A stretch of DNA of 64,000 nucleotides from NCBI GenBank assembly GCA_041485165.1, contig JBGPJC010000001.1:21982-85981 (forward strand), in the 5' to 3' direction. The notes below the pieces were generated by a model. The model was given only the letters and a program-made list of their open reading frames with translations. It was not told where the DNA came from and did no database searches. The first letter of the stretch is position 1. Every line of letters starts with the position of its first letter. Made by a program: the position numbers and the translations under genes. Shown here one piece after another: positions 35,833-42,356 of the stretch. The DNA is from JAAFGT01 sp041485165 (GTDB lineage: Bacteria > Acidobacteriota > Terriglobia > Acidiferrales > UBA7541).

Positions 35833-36458
35833 CCACCTTCCTTTACGCTTCGCGGGCGGGCCAAGTCTCGCCCCAACAGGGGAATCTCGGCATCCTTGTC
35901 GATGGCGCGTGGATTCTCGGGATCAAAACCCCATCTCTGTGGGTTCTCCCAAATGTAGCGCTGTACTTTCTGCAGTTCACCTTCCCCGCGAACGATATGT
36001 TCGTAGAAACCTCTCTGCCACACGGCCTCACCCGGACGATGTAACCGCCGGTTCACCTCAATCGCAGAGAGCGACTTGAACGCACCCACGATTTGCCCCA
36101 GCGTCACCCGGCTTGCTCTTGTTGTAGGGGCGAGGCTTGCCTCGCCCTCTTTGCTTCCTTCACGCTTCGCGGGCGGGGCAAGCCCCGCCCCTACAATTGC
36201 CATGACACCGTGAACGTGATTCGGCATGACCACAAAGGCATCGAGCTCGATGAATGGAAAACGTTTGGGCGACGTGCTCCAGGCTTCTTGCACGATCTCG
36301 CCCACAATCGTCAATCGCGATTCTCCGTTCCCGATCTCGCTCAGGAATTGCTGGCGCCGAGCTGTGCAAATGGTGACGAAATAGATTCCTCGCTGAGAGT
36401 AGTCGTAGCCGAGAAGGCGGGTGGAGTGCCGGTGATGTTTATCCCGGTCAAACGGCAT
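35790..36458 (-). CDS. RAYT (REP-associated tyrosine transposase, Y1_Tnp/IS200-like)
   Basis: 222 aa. The N-terminus RLLGYDYSQRGIYFVTICTA is typical, as is the HUH motif in VVMPNHVHGVM (His81, His83). The catalytic Tyr152 lies in WQRGFYEHIVR, and IWENPQRWGFDP closes the core. RAYTs are single-copy transposase relatives that move or maintain REP palindromes. Residues 89-113 (VGAGLAPPAKREG, GEASLAPTTRA) are encoded by two REP palindromes lying inside the frame, and part of the C-terminal tail is REP-derived as well. The enzyme may still be active since the insertion falls between the HUH and Tyr elements. Confidence 0.88.
   Translation of the reverse strand: MPFDRDKHHRHSTRLLGYDYSQRGIYFVTICTARRQQFLSEIGNGESRLTIVGEIVQEAWSTSPKRFPFIELDAFVVMPNHVHGVMAIVGAGLAPPAKREGSKEGEASLAPTTRASRVTLGQIVGAFKSLSAIEVNRRLHRPGEAVWQRGFYEHIVRGEGELQKVQRYIWENPQRWGFDPENPRAIDKDAEIPLLGRDLARPRSVKEGGWAAFHLPWRVAQT
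35849..35873. repeat. Degenerate REP copy at the RAYT 3' end
   Basis: GCGGGCGGGCC followed by AAGTCTCGCCCC is a diverged form of the palindrome at 36171-36190, and the flank CTTTACGCTTCG also matches the flank of that copy (CCTTCACGCTTCG). The hairpin is no longer perfect. Confidence 0.5.
36124..36194. repeat. REP palindrome pair inside the RAYT gene
   Basis: Two palindromes in opposite orientation: GGGCGAGGC/GCCTCGCCC at 36128-36147 preceded by GTAG (36124-36127), and GGGCGGGGC/GCCCCGCCC at 36171-36190 followed by CTAC. A GTAG tetranucleotide at the foot of the hairpin is the known recognition signature of REPs handled by RAYTs in other bacteria. Both lie in frame in the transposase gene. 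Confidence 0.75.
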
Positions 36459-36481
36459 GGCGAATCCTTAGAAATTCGCGC

Positions 36482-36505
36482 GGGCGGGGCAAGCCCCGCC
36501 CCTAC
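36482..36505. repeat. REP palindrome upstream of RAYT
   Basis: GGGCGGGGC/GCCCCGCCC with an AA loop (36482-36501), followed by CTAC at 36502-36505. Sequence and orientation equal the copy inside the transposase gene at 36171-36194. Confidence 0.75.
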
Positions 36506-36542
36506 CATCTTTACACAAACTCTGCGGCTTCTCCCAGAACTG

Positions 36543-36613
36543 GAGACTTCCACGATCTGCCCCAGCGTCAGCTGGCTTGCCCTCGCGGTAAGGGCGAGGC
36601 TTGCCTCGCCATG
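36543..36613 (-). pseudogene. Fragment of a second RAYT gene with a REP palindrome
   Basis: Read on the - strand, this segment encodes GEASLALTARASQLTLGQIV, close to GEASLAPTTRASRVTLGQIV in the intact RAYT. The DNA GGCGAGGC/GCCTCGCC at 36593-36610 is the REP part. The homology stops abruptly after TLGQIV, so only an internal piece of a former transposase copy remains. Confidence 0.6.
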
Positions 36614-36745
36614 GTTGGTTCCTTCACGGTTTGGACAACGTCGGGAAGGATGGGCACCTCGCTAAACCCTGCGGCTCTTTACTCCGCGCGCGGCCCGCGC
36701 TAGCATCGAGCCACTCCAACCGCATCCCCGATCAAGGAGGCCGCG

Positions 36746-37075
36746 ATGCACGCACGGGTGACGCAATTCCGCATCCTTCCCGGTAAACTCGAGGAGTTTA
36801 CCCAGGCGATCCATTCGGTGGTCCCTGCGGTCCGCAAGCAGAAGGGTTTTCGGGCTTTGCTGGTCTTACGCGCGGACAGCGGCGCAGCGCCGGAGGGACA
36901 AACCATCGCCGTGTGGGATTCCCTCGAAGACTTGCGTGCCAGTGAAAAGAATTTTTTCTTCTACTCCGCGCTGGCCAAAGTGATGGCCTGCTGCGAAGGC
37001 TTTCCCGCCATCGCCGAGCAGGAGGTCCTGGTCAGCCAGTTCGCCCCCGAGGCGCCGGCCAGGAAGGATTCCTGA
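36746..37075 (+). CDS. ABM-domain protein (antibiotic biosynthesis monooxygenase-like)
   Basis: 109 aa. MHARVTQFRILPGKLEEFTQ, AIHSVVPAVRKQKGFRALLV and AVWDSLEDLRASEKNFFFYS give the strand-helix-strand order of the dimeric ferredoxin-like ABM fold, with the Trp of the fourth strand (AVWDS) in place. Function unknown; related proteins range from quinone-forming monooxygenases to heme-degrading enzymes. AAGGAGG at about 36735 is a good ribosome binding site. The gene is monocistronic as far as can be seen. Confidence 0.75.
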   Translation: MHARVTQFRILPGKLEEFTQAIHSVVPAVRKQKGFRALLVLRADSGAAPEGQTIAVWDSLEDLRASEKNFFFYSALAKVMACCEGFPAIAEQEVLVSQFAPEAPARKDS

Positions 37076-37214
37076 CCCGGAGGGAGAGCGGCGCGAAACC
37101 GCAAAACCAGTCCAAAACACTCGAGGGGCTTTTCCCGGCCTATGATGGTGTCCGCTTCTGCGACAGGGGAATCCCACGAGCGGGCAAAAACGACCTTTTC
37201 TCCCCTGCGATTCA

Positions 37215-37242
37215 TTGGATATGATACTTATTTTCATATAGA
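37215..37242 (+). promoter_or_regulatory. Candidate promoter and operator of the ABC/ADOP locus
   Basis: TTGGAT (37215-37220), a 16-base gap and TATAGA (37237-37242) make a fair sigma-70 promoter about 55 bp before the adaptor gene. An inverted repeat, ATATGA at 37219-37224 and TCATAT at 37234-37239, lies over the spacer and the -10, where a repressor would act. No repressor gene is adjacent. Confidence 0.4.
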
Positions 37243-37298
37243 TAGATGACAATCCACCCTCGGCAGGGTGCGTGCAATTGGAAGGAGGGAGTAGCCTT

Positions 37299-38552
37299 AT
37301 GGATATTCAGCGCCCAGACATAAGCCGCAAGCGCCGCACCCGCCGGATCATCTACGGCGGCAGCGCCCTGGTCGCGGTTGCCCTGCTCACGTGGGGATTT
37401 GGCAAGCTAAAACCGGCGGCGCCTTCGGTGGACCGCTCCACGGTGTGGGTGGACACAGTCAAGCGCGGGCCAATGCTTCGCCAAGTGCGCGGACTGGGCA
37501 CCCTGGTGCCGGAAGAGATCCGCTGGATCCCGGCGCAGACCGATGGCCGCGTCGAGCGCATCGTCATCCGTCCCGGCGCTATCGTGAAGCCGGACAGCGT
37601 GATCCTGGAACTCAGCAACGACGAGCTGCAGCAGTCCACCATGGACGCCACCTGGCAGCGCAAAGCTTCCGAGGCCGAGCTGACCAACGTGCGCGCCCGT
37701 CTGCAGTCTGACCTGCTGACCACGCGCGCCAACGCCGCTACCGTGCAGTCCGATTACAACCAGGCCAAGCTTCAGGTGCAGACTAACGAAGAACTGTTCA
37801 AGTTTGGCCTGACCTCGGAGCTGATCCTCAAACTTTCCCAGGTGCGCGCGCAGGAGCTGGGCGGACGGAACCTAATCGAGCAGGAACGCGTAGCTACCTT
37901 CAAGAATGCAGCGGAGGCGCAGATTGCCGTGCAACAGGCTCGCGTCGAACAGCTCCGGGCTCTCGAGCAACTCAAGCACACCCAGATTGAGGCGCTACGT
38001 GTCCGGGCCGGCGTGGCGGGGGTGCTGCAACTGGTACCGGTGGAAGTCGGCCAGCGCTTCACCCCCGGAACTAATTTAGCGCGGGTTGCCGATCCCTCGC
38101 GTCTAAAGGCGCAGGTGCGCATCGCCGAAACCCAGGCCAAAGACATCCAGATCGGCCAGTTGGCTTCGGTGGACACCCGCAACGGGGTAGTGGAAGGAAA
38201 AGTAGCGCGGATTGACCCTTCGGTGGTGAACGGCACGGTGACCGTGGATGTGGTCTTCGAAGGCCCGCTCCCGCAGGGTGCCCGGCCCGACCTGACCGTG
38301 GACGGCACGATTGAAATCGAGCGCCTGGCCGAAGTCATTTATCTAGGCCGGCCGGCCTTTGGCCAGGAGCGCAGCACCGTAGGCCTGTTCCTGCTCACGG
38401 ATGGCGGCCAGGGCGCCCGGCGCGTCCAGGTGAAGCTGGGACGCAGCTCGGTGAACACCATTGAAATCCTGGAAGGACTCCAGCCCGGCGATCAAGTGAT
38501 TCTTTCCGATATGTCGGCGCAGGACAATTACGATCGAATCCGGCTGCGATAG
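37299..38552 (+). CDS. HlyD/MacA-type efflux periplasmic adaptor
   Basis: About 417 aa. A basic N-terminus and one membrane anchor (residues 14-37, RRIIYGGSALVAVALLTWGF) precede a lipoyl half (TDGRVERIVIRPGAIVKPDS). A long coiled-coil hairpin follows (about 110-220, rich in Gln/Ala/Glu), then the second lipoyl half (RAGVAGVLQLVPVEVGQRFT) and barrel domains. Such adaptors join MacB-type ABC permeases to outer-membrane channels. An in-frame GTG at 37272 overlaps the AGGAGGG site, so I use the ATG at 37299. The ATPase gene follows after 27 bp, and the adaptor is the only one in the locus. Confidence 0.9.
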   Translation: MDIQRPDISRKRRTRRIIYGGSALVAVALLTWGFGKLKPAAPSVDRSTVWVDTVKRGPMLRQVRGLGTLVPEEIRWIPAQTDGRVERIVIRPGAIVKPDSVILELSNDELQQSTMDATWQRKASEAELTNVRARLQSDLLTTRANAATVQSDYNQAKLQVQTNEELFKFGLTSELILKLSQVRAQELGGRNLIEQERVATFKNAAEAQIAVQQARVEQLRALEQLKHTQIEALRVRAGVAGVLQLVPVEVGQRFTPGTNLARVADPSRLKAQVRIAETQAKDIQIGQLASVDTRNGVVEGKVARIDPSVVNGTVTVDVVFEGPLPQGARPDLTVDGTIEIERLAEVIYLGRPAFGQERSTVGLFLLTDGGQGARRVQVKLGRSSVNTIEILEGLQPGDQVILSDMSAQDNYDRIRLR

Positions 38553-38579
38553 AGCCGAAATCATAGCGAGGAAAATGAC

Positions 38580-39302
38580 ATGAGCGGAAACGGCGAGACT
38601 TTGATTCACCTCGATGGCGTGACCAAGGTCTTTCTCACCGACGAGGTCGAAACCCACGCCCTGGCGGGGGTCCACCTGGAGATCCGCAAGGGCGACTACA
38701 TCGCCATCGCCGGACCCTCCGGCTGCGGCAAGTCCACGCTGCTTTCCATCCTCGGGCTGCTGGATTCTCCCTCCAACGGCGAATACCGGCTGAAGAACCA
38801 GCCGGTGGCGCAGCTTACGCTCTCCGAGCGCACTCGCATCCGCAACCGCGAGATCGGCTTCATCTTCCAGGCGTTCAACCTGATCGGCGATCTGAACGTC
38901 TACGAAAACGTCGAGCTGCCGCTGACCTACCGCGGGCTCTCCTCCGCCGAACGCAAGAAAAACGTGCAGGAAGTGCTGGAGCGCGTGGGCATGGCGCACC
39001 GCATGAAGCACTACCCCTCACAGCTCTCCGGCGGTCAACAGCAGCGCGTGGCCGTGGCCCGCGCCCTGGTGGGGCAGCCCGCCATCCTGCTGGCCGATGA
39101 GCCCACCGGAAACCTGGACTCCAAGAATGGCGAGGCGGTGATGGACCTGTTGCGCCAGTTGCACAGCGAAGGCGCCACCATCTGCATGGTCACCCATGAC
39201 CCGCGATATGAAAGCCTGAGCGACCGCAGCATTCATCTGTTTGACGGGCGCATCGTCGAGGACAAGTCCAACCGTCCGGCGGAAGCGCAAGCAGCGCATT
39301 AG
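38580..39302 (+). CDS. ABC transporter ATP-binding protein (MacB/LolD-type)
   Basis: 240 aa, a single nucleotide-binding domain. Walker A is GPSGCGKST (residues 45-53), the signature is LSGGQQQRVAVARA, Walker B with the catalytic Glu is ILLADEPTG, followed by a normal D-loop (NLDSKNG) and the switch His in MVTHDPRY. All catalytic residues are present. Sequence pattern and context (adaptor before, FtsX-type permeases after) indicate a mechanotransmission exporter rather than an importer. It could energise one or several of the ADOP permeases downstream. Confidence 0.93.
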   Translation: MSGNGETLIHLDGVTKVFLTDEVETHALAGVHLEIRKGDYIAIAGPSGCGKSTLLSILGLLDSPSNGEYRLKNQPVAQLTLSERTRIRNREIGFIFQAFNLIGDLNVYENVELPLTYRGLSSAERKKNVQEVLERVGMAHRMKHYPSQLSGGQQQRVAVARALVGQPAILLADEPTGNLDSKNGEAVMDLLRQLHSEGATICMVTHDPRYESLSDRSIHLFDGRIVEDKSNRPAEAQAAH

Positions 39303-39318
39303 CAAGAAGGAGGACGGC

Positions 39319-39738
39319 ATGAAGCGCCACTGGGAGGAGGTTCAGCAAGCGGCGAAACCGCTGGGGAAGAGTCCCGCGGTGGTGTTCCTCGCTGTGTTTA
39401 CGCTCGGTCTGGCCCTGGCCTCGGCCAGCGGCTTGTTCCGCGATTTCAGCCGCTATGGACAGGCCCTGTTGCCTGTTTCAACCGGCTCGCCGCTCACCTC
39501 AGCTAGCTGCCCGGCCTGCCCCAAGCACACGCCCGCGGCTCGCGCTTCCGGTGTGCGCACACTGCTCTTCCATCTCTCTCCGCGCCGCGGCCGGGCGCCG
39601 CAGAACCGCCAGGCCAGCGAGAGGATTGCGGAGGCGCCGGCTAAGCAGGGCGGCTCGACGTCAGCATTGACCGGCTCGTGCTTCTCCGCTCCGGAAATCA
39701 ATTTCCCCGAGATGAATCTGTTCAGGCCTCTGCTCTAA
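39319..39738 (+). CDS. Single-TM protein resembling an ADOP N-terminus
   Basis: About 139 aa from the ATG at 39319, preceded by AAGGAGGA. The first 40 residues (MKRHWEEVQQAAKPLGKSPA, VVFLAVFTLGLALASASGLF) align without gaps to the ADOP opening of the permease at 42357: Trp5, Ala11-Ala12, Leu15-Gly16-Lys17, Pro19 and the AV-TL-L pattern of TM1 coincide, about 14 of 40 positions. After the helix the sequence becomes Pro/Arg-rich with several Cys (SCPACPKHT) and has no permease domain. It may be a decayed ADOP start that now encodes a small membrane protein, or a small accessory subunit. It lies between the ATPase and the first permease. Confidence 0.5.
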   Translation: MKRHWEEVQQAAKPLGKSPAVVFLAVFTLGLALASASGLFRDFSRYGQALLPVSTGSPLTSASCPACPKHTPAARASGVRTLLFHLSPRRGRAPQNRQASERIAEAPAKQGGSTSALTGSCFSAPEINFPEMNLFRPLL

Positions 39739-39828
39739 GAGAAGCCTGTTCTAGACGAAAAACGCGACCGCGGAAAGGGGCTCCCCGAACAAGGGGGAGG
39801 CCGGGTTCCCCGCGGAAGGAGAGGGTGT

Positions 39829-42282
39829 ATGTCATCTCTCTGGCAGGACCTGAGATACGCCGCGCGCTTGCTGGGTAAGAACCCCGGCTTCACCGCGGTT
39901 GCGGTCTTGACGCTGGCGCTGGGCATCGGCGTCAATACCACCATCTTCTCGCTCTATAACGCCATCGCCCTGCGGCCGTTGCCGGTTCGCGACCCGGCCC
40001 GTGTCGTGAGTATCTACCGCTCGGTTTCGAATGACGCGCGCTTCGGCGTGCACTCCTATCCCGACTTCCGGGATTACCGCGAGCACAACACCGTCTTTTC
40101 CGGACTGGTGGCTTATTCCGGCGCGCACGCGCAGTTGAGCGGTTCCGGCGATCCATCGGCGACGGCAGAGCCGCTCGATGGTGCGATTGTGAGCGGGGAT
40201 TATTTCTCAGTGCTGGGCGTGGACGCGGCGATCGGGCGCACATTTGCCGCCGAAGAAGACCAGATACGGGGAGCGCATTCTGTGGTCATCCTCGGCTACG
40301 GATTGTGGCAGCGGCGATTTGCTGCGGACGCGAACATCGCCGGAAAGCAGATTACATTGAATGGTCTGGCCTACACCGTCGTCGGCGTGACCCCGCGTGG
40401 ATTTACCGGCACGCTGCCGGAGACGCCGGCATTCTGGGTGCCGCTGATGATGCAGGAAAACGTGCTGCCTGGGCGCGAATTGCTCACCGCGCGCGATGCT
40501 GGCTGGCTGCGCATCGTCGCCCGCCTGAAGCCAGGCGTAACGCTGGCCCAGGCGCAGGCGGAGATGGAGGTTCTGGCCAGCCAGTACACACAGCCCCACG
40601 CCGAAAAAGACAAGCGAATCACCTTGACCGTGCTGCCGGCCTCGGCTCTGACGCCGGCACAGAAGGGGGACGTCACATCGCTCGCGGTGCTGATGATGGC
40701 GGCCGTCGGGCTGATCCTGCTGATGGCTTGCGCCAATGTGGCCAACCTGATGGTCGCGCACGCGGTGAGCCGGCAAAAAGAGATGGGAGTTCGTCTATCC
40801 CTTGGAGCCACGCGCGGCCGCCTGTTTCGGCAACTGTTGACCGAAAGCACGCTGATCGCTCTCTTGGCCGGCGCCTGCGCACTCCTGGCTGCTGTCTGGA
40901 TGTCGGATTTGCTGCAGCGGGTTATCCCGCTTCCTGGAGGAAACCCGCTGAGTTTGGATGTAACACCCGACGTGCGAATTGTGGGATTCACGATTATTCT
41001 TTCGCTGTTTACAAGTGTGGCATTCGGATTTCTGCCGGCGCTCGGAGCCACCCGGCTGGACCTTACCTGCGCGCTGCGGGAAGAAGGGAGCGCCTTCGGC
41101 CGGCGCTTCAGCCGCTCGCGGCTGCGAGCCGCGCTGGTGGTGACGCAGGTGGCGGGATCGCTCATCCTTCTGGTCTCCGCGGGACTCCTCCTGCGGGCGC
41201 TTGAAAAGGCGCGGACCGTCGACCCGGGATTCGAGATAAAGAATCTCTTCGTCGTCTCCGCGGATTTGCGAGTCCAGGGATACGACCCAGCGCGCGCCGA
41301 GGAGTTTCACCGCCGGACGATTGCGAGAATGAGCGCATTGCCCGGAGTGAAATCGGTTGCGCTGGTCCAGGTGGTGCCGCTGGGCGCGGATTTTTATGCC
41401 ACTGCGGTGATGCCGGAGGGCCGGGAACCCGCCCCAGGTGCTGCTCTGGCGACGGTGAGCTTCAACATTGTCTCACCGAATTATTTCGAGACGCTCGGCA
41501 TCCCCCTGGTTCTCGGTCGCGGCTTCAGGGAGCAAGACGCGCGTGACGGCGCACCGGTGGCGGTTATTACCGAGTCCATGGCGCGGCGATTCTGGCCCGG
41601 CGAAAACCCAATCGGCAAGCGCCTGCGGCAGGGAGAGAAGGATCCGTACCGGGAAGTGATTGGCGTCGCAAGAGACACGCGCAGCGCCTACCTCTGGGAA
41701 GCGGCCACGCAGTGCCTGTACCTGCCGGTCAGCTCGAAAAATCAGCCGGACCTGAAGATGCTGCTGCGAACGGAAAGAGACGCTGAATCCCTCCCGGGTG
41801 GGGTGCCCGGAGCCGTGCGGGAATTTGATGGCCGGCTGCAGGTGAGTGCCGCACGCCTCGAGGACAATATGGCGCTGTGGCTGTGGCCCTCGCGGATGGG
41901 CGCGATGCTGAGCGGGGTGCTGGGATTTCTTGCGCTGCTGCTCGCCGCCGTGGGGCTTTACGGCATCGCCGCGTTCTCGGTAAGCCAGCGAACGCGCGAG
42001 ATCGGAGTGCGCAGGGCGTTGGGAGCGCAGGCCAGCGACATCTACCGCCTGCTATTGGGGCAGGGATCCCGCCTTGTGGGCATGGCCATTGCGATCGGTC
42101 TCGTGGGGGCGATCTGCGCGTCCCATGTGTTAGCGAAGTTTCTGTACGGCCTGGACGCGATGGATGCGGCGACGATCGCCGGGGTGGCGCTGCTGCTGGC
42201 TGGGGTGGCGCTCGCCGCCGGCACGATTCCGGCGCGGCGGGCGATGAAAGTCGATCCGCTGGTGGCGTTGCGGTATGAGTAG
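39829..42282 (+). CDS. ADOP permease 1 (FtsX/MacB-type, duplicated)
   Basis: 817 aa. The acidobacterial duplicated orphan permease plan is clear. A short amphipathic start (SSLWQDLRYAARLLGKNPGF) leads into TM1 (about 22-42), then a MacB-like periplasmic domain and a three-helix FtsX core (about 280-430, with ANVANLMVAHAVSRQKEMGV). A second copy of the unit begins at ALVVTQVAGSLILLVSAGLL (about 435) and ends with LALLLAAVGLYGIAAFSVSQ and IPARRAMKVDPLVALRYE. Eight transmembrane helices are thus expected, the equivalent of a MacB dimer in one chain. ADOPs lack a fused ATPase; the ATPase at 38580 is the nearest. It belongs to a subgroup with SGDYFSVLGVDAAIGRTF after strand 3. Its stop codon lies in a REP element. 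Confidence 0.93.
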   Translation: MSSLWQDLRYAARLLGKNPGFTAVAVLTLALGIGVNTTIFSLYNAIALRPLPVRDPARVVSIYRSVSNDARFGVHSYPDFRDYREHNTVFSGLVAYSGAHAQLSGSGDPSATAEPLDGAIVSGDYFSVLGVDAAIGRTFAAEEDQIRGAHSVVILGYGLWQRRFAADANIAGKQITLNGLAYTVVGVTPRGFTGTLPETPAFWVPLMMQENVLPGRELLTARDAGWLRIVARLKPGVTLAQAQAEMEVLASQYTQPHAEKDKRITLTVLPASALTPAQKGDVTSLAVLMMAAVGLILLMACANVANLMVAHAVSRQKEMGVRLSLGATRGRLFRQLLTESTLIALLAGACALLAAVWMSDLLQRVIPLPGGNPLSLDVTPDVRIVGFTIILSLFTSVAFGFLPALGATRLDLTCALREEGSAFGRRFSRSRLRAALVVTQVAGSLILLVSAGLLLRALEKARTVDPGFEIKNLFVVSADLRVQGYDPARAEEFHRRTIARMSALPGVKSVALVQVVPLGADFYATAVMPEGREPAPGAALATVSFNIVSPNYFETLGIPLVLGRGFREQDARDGAPVAVITESMARRFWPGENPIGKRLRQGEKDPYREVIGVARDTRSAYLWEAATQCLYLPVSSKNQPDLKMLLRTERDAESLPGGVPGAVREFDGRLQVSAARLEDNMALWLWPSRMGAMLSGVLGFLALLLAAVGLYGIAAFSVSQRTREIGVRRALGAQASDIYRLLLGQGSRLVGMAIAIGLVGAICASHVLAKFLYGLDAMDAATIAGVALLLAGVALAAGTIPARRAMKVDPLVALRYE

Positions 42283-42334
42283 CGGCGGCTGTCCGCCGCC
42301 AGCGTCAAGGGTGGCGGGATGAACCCGCCGCTAC
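42279..42334. repeat. REP-like palindrome pair (second family) between ADOP 1 and 2
   Basis: GTAG (42279-42282) is followed by the hairpin CGGCGG/CCGCCG (42283-42298). A second hairpin GGCGGG/CCCGCC (42313-42329) is followed by CTAC (42331-42334). The two are inverted relative to each other and bounded by GTAG/CTAC, the same rule as the REPs at 36.1 kb but a different stem sequence. The TAG of the first GTAG is the stop codon of the upstream gene. Confidence 0.65.
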
Positions 42335-42356
42335 AAGTGGAGAAGTTGGAGGCGTA

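Noticed and set aside
35790..36613. Complete insertion sequence with terminal repeats
   Set aside because: The transposase is RAYT type; the palindromes are REPs, and no IS ends or target duplication are visible.
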